DNA of 59,140 nt from an uncultured Clostridia bacterium (GCA_937898625.1 CALEJF010000018.1:1-59140); one strand, 5' to 3'; positions 7,856 to 18,000 are shown, counted from the stretch's first letter. The notes: a model not told the origin generated them from the letters alone. Made by a program: numbers and translations.

Positions 7856-9679
7856 TCAAACCTTATAATATTGTGCCTGAGCGTTCCACAGTTCACTGTA
7901 TTTCTTACCTGAGTTCAGTAACTGCTCGTGTGTACCTTGTTCAACAAGCTTCGCATTGTCAAATACAGCAATTCTGTCACAGAAAATACAGCTTGAAAGC
8001 CTGTGAGAAATGTAAATTGCAGTTTTGTTTTCTGTAAATGAGTTGAATCTGCTGTAAATCTCATTTTCTGCTACGGGGTCAAGAGCAGCTGTAGGTTCGT
8101 CAAGAATAACAAGAGGACTATCCTTGTAAAGAGCTCGTGCAAGGGCGAGTTTTTGTGCTTCGCCACCTGAGATGTCAACACCTTTTTTATCTATGTTTTT
8201 GTACAGATAAGTGTTCTCTTTCTCACTCATTCGCTCAACTCTGTCTTTGATATTTGCCTGTTCAAGACAGCAATAAAGATTATCTTTATCGTATTCCTTA
8301 TCAGCAGCAATATTGTCGCAAAGAGGTACAGCAAAAAGCTTGAAATCCTGAAATACAACGGAATAAAGCTTCATCAAACTTTCTTTTGAATACTCTTTAA
8401 TATTGATGCCGTTTATCAATATCTCTCCACTATCCACATCATAAAGTCTGCACATGAGCTTGATAAATGTGGTTTTACCACTACCGTTTCTGCCTACTAC
8501 TGCAAGATGTTCACCGTTATGAATGGTTAGGTTGATATTCTCTAAAGCATAATTTTCACTACCTGGATATTTAAAAGAGACATCTTTGAATTCAATCTCA
8601 AACTTTGATGTCAAATCTATTTCCTTTTCACCGTAAACCATATCATCTTCATTGTTCATTATGTCATAGTAGTAGTTTACAAGTGGTACCATTTCCTCTG
8701 TTTTACCGAAAGTTACAGCCATCTTCATAACACCGCTGATTACCTGCATAAATGAGCCACAGTAAAGCACAAGTGAACCGATACCGAAAAGTCCATAAAG
8801 ACCTTTAACGCCGATAAACAAATAAACGCCGAAACCAACAACCGAACCCAAGATAGCAATAAATGAGCTTGATTTTGCAGAGTTCATTGAGGCTTTTTTC
8901 AGTACTTCTTCACCTTCGGTTAAAATCTTATGAGTTGCAGTTTTTTCGATGATATCCTGTTCCTTGTAAAGACGGATTTCCTTGCCTGTCTTGTAGTCAG
9001 AAAACATATCAATAAAATAGTAGAAAATCTTATCAAGACGAGAGTATTCGTCAGATGCTTTGAAATATTCTTTATTCATCTTTGTTGCAACAACAAGCAT
9101 AATCACAACCATAACTGCAATAGCACCGAAGATACTCAACAGAAATGCAGGTCTTTCAAAGAAGGTATCACCCGTTTTCTGAAATCCGACTTTGAAAAGT
9201 GGAAGGATTAATACGGCTGAAACTATAACTGTCAATGCACCTGAAACAAAATCTCTGAACATCCACGAAAACTGTACAAAGGCTGAAAAGACTCTGTTCT
9301 GTGCTTCAGCATGTTTATGAATAAGTTCTTTAAAATTACTGTCTTCAAGCTTTTTGAATTCAACAGAGAAAAGCTTTGAAGCAATACTTTTCAGTTCTCT
9401 GTTATAGAGCATTGAACGAAGCATATAGTAGATGTCATTTAGATACCTATTAAGGAAAAACAGAACAAAGTTGATACCGACTGCAAGACCAATATAGAAA
9501 ATGAGTTTTTGAGCATCAGCTCCAGTATCAAGCAAATCGATAATTTTTGCTGAAAACCATATGTTTACAAAAGGCATTACACCGGTGACAACAGCTGCAG
9601 TAACGGTTGTGGGAAGAAGTTTACTTTCGAGTTTATGCATTTCTTTAAATGCGTAAGTAATTGATTTAAACTTTTTCAT
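7856..9679 (-). CDS. ABC exporter half-transporter, second subunit
   Basis: This 607-residue protein joins an N-terminal six-helix ABC exporter membrane domain (about residues 15-310) to a C-terminal ATPase. Walker A is VVGRNGSGKTT near 391, the signature ISGGEAQKLALARAL near 500, and Walker B LVILDEPTAALDP near 522 with the catalytic Glu; the H-loop His is in ISHRLSS. All nucleotide-site residues look intact. ATG at 9679 (MKKFKSITYAF) is chosen because GGCAGG stands before it; it overlaps the upstream gene by 14 bases. With its partner it should form a heterodimeric exporter like B. subtilis BmrCD or YheIH, moving drugs, peptides or lipids outward. Substrate unknown. Confidence 0.9.
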   Translation of the reverse strand: MKKFKSITYAFKEMHKLESKLLPTTVTAAVVTGVMPFVNIWFSAKIIDLLDTGADAQKLIFYIGLAVGINFVLFFLNRYLNDIYYMLRSMLYNRELKSIASKLFSVEFKKLEDSNFKELIHKHAEAQNRVFSAFVQFSWMFRDFVSGALTVIVSAVLILPLFKVGFQKTGDTFFERPAFLLSIFGAIAVMVVIMLVVATKMNKEYFKASDEYSRLDKIFYYFIDMFSDYKTGKEIRLYKEQDIIEKTATHKILTEGEEVLKKASMNSAKSSSFIAILGSVVGFGVYLFIGVKGLYGLFGIGSLVLYCGSFMQVISGVMKMAVTFGKTEEMVPLVNYYYDIMNNEDDMVYGEKEIDLTSKFEIEFKDVSFKYPGSENYALENINLTIHNGEHLAVVGRNGSGKTTFIKLMCRLYDVDSGEILINGINIKEYSKESLMKLYSVVFQDFKLFAVPLCDNIAADKEYDKDNLYCCLEQANIKDRVERMSEKENTYLYKNIDKKGVDISGGEAQKLALARALYKDSPLVILDEPTAALDPVAENEIYSRFNSFTENKTAIYISHRLSSCIFCDRIAVFDNAKLVEQGTHEQLLNSGKKYSELWNAQAQYYKV

Positions 9680-11453
9680 TCTGTGACACCTGCCCTTCCT
9701 TGTAATAGTAGCTCTGAAGCTGATACATTCTGTAATATCCACCCTTTAGATTCATTAACTCTTCGTGTGTTCCACTTTCCGTAATTCTACCGTCAGAAAC
9801 AAAAAGTATGCGGTCACAAAAGAGAGTTGAGGAAAGTCTATGGGAAATGAAAAAGGATATTTTATTCTGTGTCAACTCATTGTATTTGAGGTACAACTCA
9901 TTTTCAGCGATAGGGTCAAGAGCAGCTGTAGGCTCGTCGAGAATAAGCACAGGAGCATTTTTGTAAACAGCTTTTGAGAGAAGTAATTTCTGCTTTTCAC
10001 CACCTGAAAAATCAGCAGCATCCTTGTAAACATCTTTTATCATAAAGGTGTTTTCTTTTTCTGCAAGACTCTCTATTTTATCTCTAATTCCTGCCTTTTC
10101 AAATGCACTATAAAGTTTCTCTTTGTCATAATCCGAATCAACACAAATATTTTCGGCTATAGTCATTGGCATGAAGGTGTAATCCTGAAAAACTGGTGAA
10201 AAGAGGTCAAAGAAATCACTCTTTGAAATATCCTTACTGCTTACGCCATTAACAAGAATATCTCCCTCGCTTGGATAGTACAAACCACAAAGAAGTTTAA
10301 CAGCTGTGGTTTTGCCTGCACCGTTTTCACCAACGATTGCAATATTTTCACCTGCATTTACTTTAAATGACATATTCTTTATGGTACTTTCTTCAGCTGC
10401 AGGATATGTAAATGAAACATTCTTGAATTCAATTGATGTTATATCACCGAGCTTATGAGTAGTCTTGTTACTGTCATTTTCATCTTCAGCCTCTGTAAAG
10501 TCACGGAATGCTTGACAGTCATTGCAGCAACGCTCTAAATCTGATACGCAGATAACAAGGTTCATTATCCAGTTTGAAAAGCCTGTAATAATACCGAAGT
10601 AAAAGATAAAATCAGAAACACTGAGTTCGTTATTATAAACGAGATAAACAAGGTAAGCATAGGCAACAAGTTCTCTAACCATATTAAGAAAAGCTCTTGT
10701 ACCGCTGACATTAAAGCTCTGACGCATATACTTTCCTGTTATTTTCTGAAGTTCATAAACAAACTTTGCATAAGCAGAAATGAAATAATCGGAGAATCCG
10801 TAAAGTCTAATGTCTTTTGCGGCTGTGTTGTCCTTACTCAGCTCGTAATAATAATCAAGTTTTACAAAAATACTGCCCCTTGCTCTTTTTACATTCTTCT
10901 CTTTTTCATTGAGATAACGAAGAAGGAAAAATTCTCCCACACAGGTAAGAAGTATGAGCAGAATCATCATAATATTGATTTTATAAATAAGTGTAAGAGA
11001 AGTTATTACACCGAGAACACAAACAAGGAAAGCATTGCAAAGTGTTATAAAATACGCCGAGGAAGACCAATGGCTTCGGTAGAATTCCATAGCTATTTTA
11101 TTCTTTTCTCTGCCATCGAGACTTTCAATATTTATGTAGTCTGTGTGTATGTTTTTCTTAAAAGCCATAACCGCATAACGCATACGGATTACTCTTGCAC
11201 TGCCCTGTAAAAGCTCATTTAAAAATGGGTCAAGCCAGGTCGTAACAGTAACAAGTACACTTAAAAGTGCAACAATCAAGGTAAGCTTACCAACAGTAAC
11301 TCCTTCATTTATGCAGTCTATCATTGCTTTGGGGATAAATGCAGTTATGATGGGAAGAAACACCATTGCAGGAACTCTTATAGAAAAATACAACAGGCTC
11401 TTTTTGTCCCACTCTATCCAGTTTTTAATCATATATTTTAAGTTATCTTTCAT
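9666..11453 (-). CDS. ABC exporter half-transporter, first subunit
   Basis: The 595-residue protein has the exporter layout: membrane helices up to about 310, then an ATPase with Walker A VGENGAGKTT near 371, signature FSGGEKQKLLLSKAV near 480, Walker B LILDEPTAALDP near 500 and ISHRLSS near 534. Both partners keep the catalytic Glu, so neither site is obviously degenerate. AAGGAG precedes the ATG. It is the first gene of a two-gene operon and the next gene overlaps its end. Upstream lies a leader with its own promoter and an intrinsic terminator, which suggests regulated read-through. Drug or peptide export is likely by family. Confidence 0.9.
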   Translation of the reverse strand: MKDNLKYMIKNWIEWDKKSLLYFSIRVPAMVFLPIITAFIPKAMIDCINEGVTVGKLTLIVALLSVLVTVTTWLDPFLNELLQGSARVIRMRYAVMAFKKNIHTDYINIESLDGREKNKIAMEFYRSHWSSSAYFITLCNAFLVCVLGVITSLTLIYKINIMMILLILLTCVGEFFLLRYLNEKEKNVKRARGSIFVKLDYYYELSKDNTAAKDIRLYGFSDYFISAYAKFVYELQKITGKYMRQSFNVSGTRAFLNMVRELVAYAYLVYLVYNNELSVSDFIFYFGIITGFSNWIMNLVICVSDLERCCNDCQAFRDFTEAEDENDSNKTTHKLGDITSIEFKNVSFTYPAAEESTIKNMSFKVNAGENIAIVGENGAGKTTAVKLLCGLYYPSEGDILVNGVSSKDISKSDFFDLFSPVFQDYTFMPMTIAENICVDSDYDKEKLYSAFEKAGIRDKIESLAEKENTFMIKDVYKDAADFSGGEKQKLLLSKAVYKNAPVLILDEPTAALDPIAENELYLKYNELTQNKISFFISHRLSSTLFCDRILFVSDGRITESGTHEELMNLKGGYYRMYQLQSYYYKEGQVSQNEKV

Positions 11454-11763
11454 TTAATCAACTCCTTGCTTTGAAATTTCGTGTTTGTTAAGAAATAACG
11501 GCCACTTTCATTTCTCGGGTGCAACAAATTTGACACGGCCATGCAGGAATTGGTCGGGTTATACCGTCTTCCTACTGACACCCAGAAATAAAAAAAGTGT
11601 GTGCAAACCGAAGTTATACACACACGAAAAATGCAGAACTTCGTTTTGCTACCACACAAACTTTCGGACAAATCTCACAGAGAACGCCAAAATAGAAGTC
11701 TGCATTTTTACCAAAATAAAAATACGACTCCGTAAAATCTGTCCATATTAAGTTTGTGTGGTA
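11454..11763 (-). promoter_or_regulatory. Structured leader of the ABC operon, attenuator candidate
   Basis: A transcript starting near 11762 would carry about 310 leader bases. It begins TACCACACAAACTT (11763-11750), which pairs perfectly with AAGTTTGTGTGGTA (11663-11650). A second pair, AAAAATGCAGACTTC (11709-11695) with GAAGTTCTGCATTTTT (11642-11627), is interleaved with the first, giving a pseudoknot or mutually exclusive folds. A terminator follows at 11625-11590. The second arm of the first pair could also cover the terminator's 3' arm (AAAGT and GTGTG both fit). This is the anatomy of an on/off attenuator. A TTG-started frame through 11671-11450 is open but weakly supported. Confidence 0.6.
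11590..11625 (-). terminator. Intrinsic terminator inside the ABC leader
   Basis: On the minus strand GTGTGTG (11625-11619) pairs with CACACAC (11603-11597) over a 15-base loop and is followed by seven T residues. It stands about 140 bases before the ABC start codon, so it must be bypassed for expression. Confidence 0.8.
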
Positions 11764-11768
11764 TGTTT

Positions 11769-11797
11769 ATTATATCAAATCACACTTGAGAGTGCAA
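11769..11797 (-). promoter_or_regulatory. Promoter of the ABC operon leader
   Basis: TATAAT at 11774-11769 with TTGCAC at 11797-11792 and a 17-base spacer, read on the minus strand. The start would fall at about 11762, exactly at the first arm of the leader's long inverted repeat. It begins directly after the terminator of the preceding gene. Confidence 0.65.
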
Positions 11798-11811
11798 GTG
11801 GATTGTAAAAA

Positions 11812-11847
11812 TAAAAAAAGCGTCCCTGACTATGAAATCAGAAACGC
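11812..11847 (-). terminator. Intrinsic terminator of the small membrane protein gene
   Basis: GCGTTTCTGA and TCAGGGACGC form a ten-pair stem (two G-U) with an eight-base loop, followed on the minus strand by seven T residues and more T. A further ten-pair repeat, GGACAAAATG (11882-11891) with CATTTTGTCC (11924-11933), lies between it and the stop codon at 12026. Confidence 0.8.
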
Positions 11848-12025
11848 ATAAATCCGTATAAATGAAATATTATTTGCAAACGGACAAAATGGTAACTGAC
11901 TTCACTGTGTAAATTCTTTTCATCATTTTGTCCACCTACCTTTCAGTAATTTTCTATAATTATACTCTTCTGCACCAAGAAAGTCAATATTTTGAAAGAG
12001 GTGTTATATTATGATTTCATCATTA

Positions 12026-12322
12026 TTAACAAGTCTTGATTTGCTTTCTAAACTCTATCTCAAAAGCAATATTTCCTATAGTAAAAGCAATTGTACTAAT
12101 AAATATAATAAATAAAAATATCAGCATTATAATTTCTTTTACTATCAACATATGCAAAATGAATTCCATGCAAAGACAGATTACGCCATAAATATAAGTA
12201 ACGGCAGTAAAAAGCATAGCAATATAAAAGCCATATTTTATCATAATATAATACGGTTTATCTCGAAGATAACACTCATATTCAAACATGCTTTTTAACT
12301 TTTTCTTTTCCTTTTTACTCAT
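12026..12322 (-). CDS. Small two-TM membrane protein divergent from a LytTR regulator
   Basis: The 98-residue protein has a charged start (MSKKEKKKLKSMFEYE), a hydrophobic span at about 27-55, another at about 62-85, and a charged tail. I know no family match. It may play the part that DUF3021-type membrane proteins play beside LytTR regulators, but it lacks a visible match to them. GGGGTG precedes the ATG. It shares a 160-base promoter region with the LytTR gene, in which two palindromes stand. Confidence 0.55.
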   Translation of the reverse strand: MSKKEKKKLKSMFEYECYLRDKPYYIMIKYGFYIAMLFTAVTYIYGVICLCMEFILHMLIVKEIIMLIFLFIIFISTIAFTIGNIAFEIEFRKQIKTC

Positions 12323-12370
12323 ACAATCACCCCAAATACCTTCTTACTACCATAATCGTATATATGGGTT

Positions 12371-12408
12371 ATTTTGTGACAAAACATATAAATCTTTTGT
12401 CACAAAAT
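12371..12408. promoter_or_regulatory. Twin palindromic operator between divergent genes
   Basis: TTTTGTGACAAAA (12372-12384) and TTTTGTCACAAAA (12395-12407) are each near-perfect palindromes, 23 bases centre to centre, so about two helical turns apart. Together they also form a 14-base inverted repeat. They lie in the shared regulatory region of the membrane protein and the LytTR gene, so the LytTR protein is the obvious candidate binder. Confidence 0.65.
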
Positions 12409-12484
12409 ATCATTTAATTTCGATTTATATTGTATAGGATGATGTTAATTCATCCGTTATTACAAAGGTGCTCGGGGTTATTTT

Positions 12485-12988
12485 ATGGGTGTGTTAATTG
12501 ATAAAAATATAGATAGTAAAGAAAAGGTGAAATCAACCGTTTTGGAATTCCTTGAGAAAAATGAAATTCCATTTAGTATCACAGAAAACGATGCTTTTGA
12601 GCGTATTTGCATAGATTTGAATTTAGATGATACGTTTAAAAGTGATTTTTATTATGCTCCATTGGTTATAGAAACAAGCGATAAGGATGTTTGCAAAGTT
12701 TATCCTTATGAAATAATGTATATTGCCATAGAAGACAGAGAATCTGTTCTTTACTTAATTGACAAGAAAGTAATCAGAACTAATTATAACATATCCCATT
12801 GGGAGGATGTCCTGTCATCAAGATGCTTTAAAAGACCACATCATAGTTATATCGTTAATCTGAATTATGTAACAGAAGTAACTCAAGATTATGTATATTT
12901 AAAATATAGAAACAATCAATATACTATTTATACTTCACAAAGAAAGGTTAGAAAATTCAAGAAAGCATTTTTAAACTTTGGGAAATAA
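12485..12988 (+). CDS. LytTR family DNA-binding regulator
   Basis: The 167-residue protein carries a C-terminal LytTR domain at about 70-165: KVYPYEIMYIAIEDRESVLY, then the loop CFKRPHHSYIVNLNYVTEV and the end SQRKVRKFKKAF. The N-terminal 65 residues have no receiver domain, so it is the stand-alone type, not a classic AgrA/LytR response regulator. The ribosome site is weak (CTCGGGG). It is divergent from a small membrane protein across twin palindromes, which suggests autoregulation and control of that gene. A palindrome at 13014-13041 ends the unit. Confidence 0.88.
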   Translation: MGVLIDKNIDSKEKVKSTVLEFLEKNEIPFSITENDAFERICIDLNLDDTFKSDFYYAPLVIETSDKDVCKVYPYEIMYIAIEDRESVLYLIDKKVIRTNYNISHWEDVLSSRCFKRPHHSYIVNLNYVTEVTQDYVYLKYRNNQYTIYTSQRKVRKFKKAFLNFGK

Positions 12989-13013
12989 GATAGACATTGA
13001 TAAATATATACTT

Positions 13014-13041
13014 AAACCGACAAGAATCACCTTGTCGGTTT
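13014..13041. terminator. Hairpin between convergent LytTR and XRE genes
   Basis: AAACCGACAAG (13014-13024) and CTTGTCGGTTT (13031-13041) form a perfect 11-pair stem with a six-base loop. The following bases are only moderately T-rich, but its place between two convergent stops fits a shared terminator. Confidence 0.65.
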
Positions 13042-13072
13042 AATCATTATATAGAAATTCAACAGTCATTGT

Positions 13073-14167
13073 TTATTCAAGAATTGAAAGCAGTTCTTTA
13101 AATTCATTAGATTCCCTAAATTTTTCTGATAACGGATACTTATCAATTAAAAGCTCTTTTATCTGCATTTTAGCAACAAAAGTAGTACCTAATGTATGTT
13201 TATCAAATTCCTTGCCTTTAAACATAACTGAATGCATAGTTGTTATTCTGTCCATATTGTCAAACTCGATTGCTAACTCACACATTTTTCTGAAGTTTTC
13301 CAATGCATTAACAGTATCGCCAAGTTTGAAATATCTTACGCCTAAATGTCCGTAATTATACATTACTGTTCGCCACATTTTACCGTAATGACCGTCGTCA
13401 TATACAAAATTCAAAAAGTCGAGTTCTGATTTGAATGCCGAAATCACCCATTCATCAGAAAAGTTTCTGTCATAGAAAAAGCCGTTGTAATAAAAATAAT
13501 GAGAATACACAGTGTTGAGTAGTAAAAATTGTTCTTCAAGAGTGTTCATTATTATCTCATCACCATTCGGATAGTTTTCAGGATAATAAAAACAGAACAT
13601 TTCCTGTCCGTCTCTCATTCTCGGCATCTCTTTGATGATTTTTTCACAGTCCTCAAATGTTATACCACTTCCTTCTTTTTCTGAAAGTCCTTTATAAAGT
13701 TCAGCAATATGTCTTTTGGCAGAAATGCGTATTTTGTCATTTTCGCAGTTCTGCTTAATGTTTTCATATATTGCAATTATTTTTGCGACATTTTCGGGTG
13801 TGTTTTCTTTGAAATGAACAAGGGAAGTCATATATCTTAAAAGAATACGAAAATCATTAGGGAATTTTTCTTTAAGCTTATTTATTAATTTCAGTTTCAT
13901 TTTTTCGTCTGTAAAATTATCATAAGCTTCAAGTTCTTTGATTATTTCAGCCTCGTCTTCTGCTCTGTTAACACCAAGCAACTCATCAACACTTACCTTG
14001 AAAAAACCTGCAATTTCAGGAAGCGTCGTTATATCGGGATAACTTTCTCCACGTTCCCAATTACTGACACTCTGAGAAGTAACACCTAAAAATTCTGAAA
14101 GAGTTTCTTGTGTAAGCTCTTTTTCAAGTCGCAATCTTTTGATATTTTCACTTAAATAAATAGTCAT
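13073..14167 (-). CDS. XRE family regulator with a helical sensor domain
   Basis: Residues 1-60 are a Cro/C1-type helix-turn-helix: ENIKRLRLEKELTQETLSEF, then VTSQSVSNWERGESYPDI and LPEIAGFFKVSVDELLG. The remaining 300 residues are helical and could hold TPR-like repeats, as in regulators that bind peptides or other ligands, though no peptide-binding residues are clear. AGAGGTG precedes the ATG. It stands alone between the LytTR gene and TnpV. Targets are unknown; autoregulation is plausible. Confidence 0.88.
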   Translation of the reverse strand: MTIYLSENIKRLRLEKELTQETLSEFLGVTSQSVSNWERGESYPDITTLPEIAGFFKVSVDELLGVNRAEDEAEIIKELEAYDNFTDEKMKLKLINKLKEKFPNDFRILLRYMTSLVHFKENTPENVAKIIAIYENIKQNCENDKIRISAKRHIAELYKGLSEKEGSGITFEDCEKIIKEMPRMRDGQEMFCFYYPENYPNGDEIIMNTLEEQFLLLNTVYSHYFYYNGFFYDRNFSDEWVISAFKSELDFLNFVYDDGHYGKMWRTVMYNYGHLGVRYFKLGDTVNALENFRKMCELAIEFDNMDRITTMHSVMFKGKEFDKHTLGTTFVAKMQIKELLIDKYPLSEKFRESNEFKELLSILE

Positions 14168-14295
14168 ACTCTTATCACCTCTGATTATATTTGTTGACCG
14201 GTCTGTATATATAATAACGCATCAAACCATAAAAAACAATAAATCATCCTTTGTATGTCGCTCAAGAGTTGCTTGGAAAAATCAACTACAAGCAT

Positions 14296-14323
14296 AGAAG
14301 GTGTACCCAAAGATACACCTTCT
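14296..14323. terminator. Hairpin after the TnpV gene
   Basis: AGAAGGTGTA (14296-14305) pairs with TACACCTTCT (14314-14323), ten perfect pairs, four bases past the TnpV stop on the minus strand. The T-run is poor, so it may instead be a remnant of the element's end. Confidence 0.4.
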
Positions 14324-14327
14324 ACCG

Positions 14328-14693
14328 TTATTTATATATTAGTTCGTTACAAACAATCTCTCTTACTCTTCCGTCAATGCTTTGCATACGGCATACCCAT
14401 TCCAACTGATTTTTCTCTTTTAGTTGCTCGGTTACACCCTCTGCCTTTTTCATCTGCTCTATGAGAGTCTCAAACATATCTCGTGCCTGAGTTTCTACTT
14501 CTGCACAGTACTGATAAAGTTTACCTTGAGTAAGTAGCGTAGTAAATAAAACCTTCTTGTGCTTAAGCAGGTAATCTTTATGTAACATACCCCATTTACC
14601 GAGAATGATATTTGCTTCTTCGGGCTGTAAGATGAAGTTGGGGATGAAATAATCACCAACCTGACGATATTGGATTGAGTTTTTGTTTGACAT
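14328..14693 (-). CDS. tnpV: TnpV family transposon protein
   Basis: This 121-residue protein matches TnpV, a small protein carried by clostridial transposons: YRQVGDYFIPNFILQPEEAN, then GKWGMLHKDYLLKHKKVLF, then MKKAEGVTEQLKEKNQLEWV. Its biochemical role is not settled; it travels with mobilisable elements. AAAGGAGG precedes the ATG. No transposase, integrase or relaxase is visible beside it, so the element is a remnant or is spread over a region outside the window. It marks the stretch between the regulators and the phosphoesterase-NTPase gene as mobile. Confidence 0.88.
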   Translation of the reverse strand: MSNKNSIQYRQVGDYFIPNFILQPEEANIILGKWGMLHKDYLLKHKKVLFTTLLTQGKLYQYCAEVETQARDMFETLIEQMKKAEGVTEQLKEKNQLEWVCRMQSIDGRVREIVCNELIYK

Positions 14694-14781
14694 GAAAATA
14701 GCCTCCTTTAATTTTGTAGTTTCATTTTACAAATTAAAGAAGAGTTTGTCGAATGTGTGGATTGTGTAATGGTGCAAATAA

Positions 14782-14958
14782 AAAATAAGCTTTTTTGTCG
14801 AAAAATGGAGCATTTTTGTAAATTGGATTGTAGTAGATGATTATAAATTATACAATGATGGTGTATGTTTACATCTCAGAAACGTTAGATTTTTTGATAA
14901 TTATCTATTTCCATTGAATAAGAAATCTATTATGTATACTGTTAAAAATGTTTGGTAA
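14782..14958 (+). pseudogene. Possible gene tail, 58 codons without a start
   Basis: An open frame lacking a good start or ribosome site ends with TAA at 14958. It includes NWIVVDDYKLYNDGVCLHLR, then FFDNYLFPLNKKSIMYTVKNVW cut short of a start. The composition reads as real protein, so it could be the end of a gene whose front was lost when the neighbouring TnpV element arrived. Family unknown. Confidence 0.3.
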
Positions 14959-15015
14959 GCTACATTGATTTACTATCAGTTTATAGATCAATTGTTGTTG
15001 AAAAAGGAGACTATT

Positions 15016-18000
15016 ATGAAAATTTTGTTTTTGCACTTAAGTGATTTACACGTAAAAGATAGATCCGCTATTAACACAACACATATAAAAAAGATGTGTC
15101 AAGCCTTAAATGTATTAGGAGAAAGTGATGAAGTAGTTTTCATAATATCAGGGGATTGTGCGTCTTCGGGTGAGAAAAATCAATATACTATCGTTTGGAA
15201 ACTTATTGGAAATATAATTAGAGATTTTAGAGAGGCAACAAATTTTAGCAAAAAAATTAATGTTATAGTTGTACCGGGAAATCATGATATGGATTTCTCT
15301 TCTCGTTCTTTAACTGCAGAAGAACTAAATGATATTTTTAAAGAAAATTATTATGATAAGGAAATGGCTTCAGAAATTGAAAAGCAACGCCATTTTTTTG
15401 AATATGCAAATTTAAACAAATGCTTTATAGACGAAGGCTTATATTGTGAAAAAAATATAACTTTTGAAGATTATACAATAAATTTCAATTTATTAAATAG
15501 TGGTTTATTTTCATTAAAAAGAGACGAAGACAAAGGATTGCATTATTTACCGAATCATGTGATTGATAAATTGGCAGAAAGATCAGAAGCTGATATTTCT
15601 TTTTTAGTTATGCATCATGCTCCCGAATGGTTTTGTGATGATATTAAGCATAAACTAGAAAAAATAATAGCAGACAAATTCTCGATGTGTTTTTATGGAC
15701 ACGAACATTATTTGACTAGTAAAAGCACCAAAACAGAGTCAGCAGAGTCTACAGTTATTTTAAATGGTGGTGCACTTTGCGAAAATTGCAATTGGAACAA
15801 TAGTGCTTTCGAAGCTGGGCTTTTTGACACTAAAGAAAAAACATATGAAAATTGGCAATTCGTTTGGAATCGTTCTAGAAATATGTATGAACACAATAAG
15901 AATTTGAGTACAAATTTAAAATCAAAAAATACATCTAATAATTTTGTTTTTGATTCTAAATTTCTTAATTCGTTAATTAAGGATTCGAAAAAAATATACA
16001 TAGCAGACTATAAATCAAGATTCGTTTTCCCAAGAATAGTTGATGATTTACGCAAAAATGAAATAACTAGTTTTTCAAAATTTAAAGAACTCATTTTGTC
16101 AAAGAAGAAAATATTGTTGTATGGTAACAGTGATTCAGGAAAAACGTATTTACTGAAATACTTATTTGAAAATTTTTCACAAGAAAAATCCGCTATTTAT
16201 ATTGATGCAAACGACATAAGCGGTAGTAAAATGAAGCGTATCATCAAAAATACATTTCAGGACATATACGGTGCCGATGAGTATCGCTTCAAAGAATTTG
16301 AGCAATTGCCAAAAACAGATAAAATACTATTCTTAGATAATATAGACTGCATTAAGCATAATAATCTTAAAGCTTTTTTAGAGACAATTGATAGTATGTT
16401 TGGCTTTTGTGTGTTCAGTTCAAAAGAACACATTGAGCTTGATATATATACATTAGTAAAAGAAAGAATTGATTCTGATAATCAAATTTCAAAATATAAT
16501 ATTGCTCCATGGTATAGCGATAAACGCGTAGAATTAATCAGAAAAGTTGCAAAAGAAAAGCTTGATAGCAATGTAGATTTTGAACTCATAACAAATCAAT
16601 TAAATAATTCAATAAAATCACAGAGAAATTATTTTAGTTGGAATCCTGATTTTATAACACAGTTTGTTGAGTATTATTGTGATAATGTTGGTCAGTTGCA
16701 GTATAATGACAGCAGTGTATTTAGTAAAGTTTTTGAAGCGAACATAACTAATCAAATAACAGCAAACATTATTGGAAACGTAACAGTCCAAAAAACACTG
16801 ACACTTTTATCTAAAATTGCATATCAAGCACACAAAATCAAAGAATATCCCATAAAAGAAACTACCATTCAAGATGTTATTAACAAATATAATGAAGAAT
16901 ATGGGGATAGAATTAGTTCGTTTAGATTTTTAGAACTTATAGAAAATTCAAAAATTGTATATAAACATCCAGATCAAAATGCGTTTTATTTTCAAAGGAA
17001 AAGTTATTATCCGTATTTTATTGCTCGCGAAGTTAACTTGCTTTATCATGAGAATGGGGATGATACAGATGTGAAAAATATTTTGTATTTTGCTTGTTTT
17101 GGAGTAAATGCAGATATACTTTTATTCTTAATATATTTGACTGAAAACACAAAAATCCTAAATTTAATATTGGATATGGTAAGCTTTTATACAGCTGATT
17201 GGAAAGCGTTTAAATTTAAAGATCATGATATTGGTTTTTTGAAAGTAGATTTTACTTACGATATTAATCAACTAACTTCTTCACAAATAGAAGAAGCTGA
17301 TAAAAAAGATTTGGAAGAAGAGAGGATCATTGCAAATAATGATACTATTAGCATTAAAGAGATTTATGATTATAACGAAGAGTCTGTTGACGAATTAGTT
17401 AATCAGTTGATACGAGCCATTGCATTATTAAGTACTGTTTCCAGATGTTTGCCTGCATTTGAGCACATTATGAAAAAGGAAGAAAAATCAAAATTCATTG
17501 ATGCCATATACACACTTCCAAATAAAATTTTTTATGTTTGGGCAAAAACCACAGATGATGAAAGAGAGAAAATCCTATTATATATTTGGAGAGAACTGCT
17601 ATCTTCTTTCAAAAACCAAAATGCACTACCTAATATGGAAAAAGAACTTAAAGAAAAGACGATGGGAATTCTTCTCATGAACTCAATTTCGTTGCTTTTA
17701 GATATTTATAGTAATACTGTTCAATTTTCTACAAAAAACAATACTATTGGTTACTTATCAGAGTATTCATATATTGAAGATTCAACCTATTCATTAATGC
17801 ATTTAATGATGTTGAGTAACCGAAGTAAAGTTGCTGATTTTACAAATGAAGCAGGTAGAATATTAGATAATGAGGAATTATTGCCTTCTGTTATGGTGAG
17901 AATTATTGCAAATCATGCTTTACGAACAATAAAATCAATGGGCTCTTCTGAAAAAAATCGCCTTATTCAAAAATGTTTTCCAAACAATAAGAAAGAAAAG

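Noticed and set aside
11485..11751. 88-codon plus-strand ORF antisense to the ABC leader
   Set aside because: It lies over hairpins and a terminator of the opposite strand, has no ribosome site, and its composition is not protein-like.
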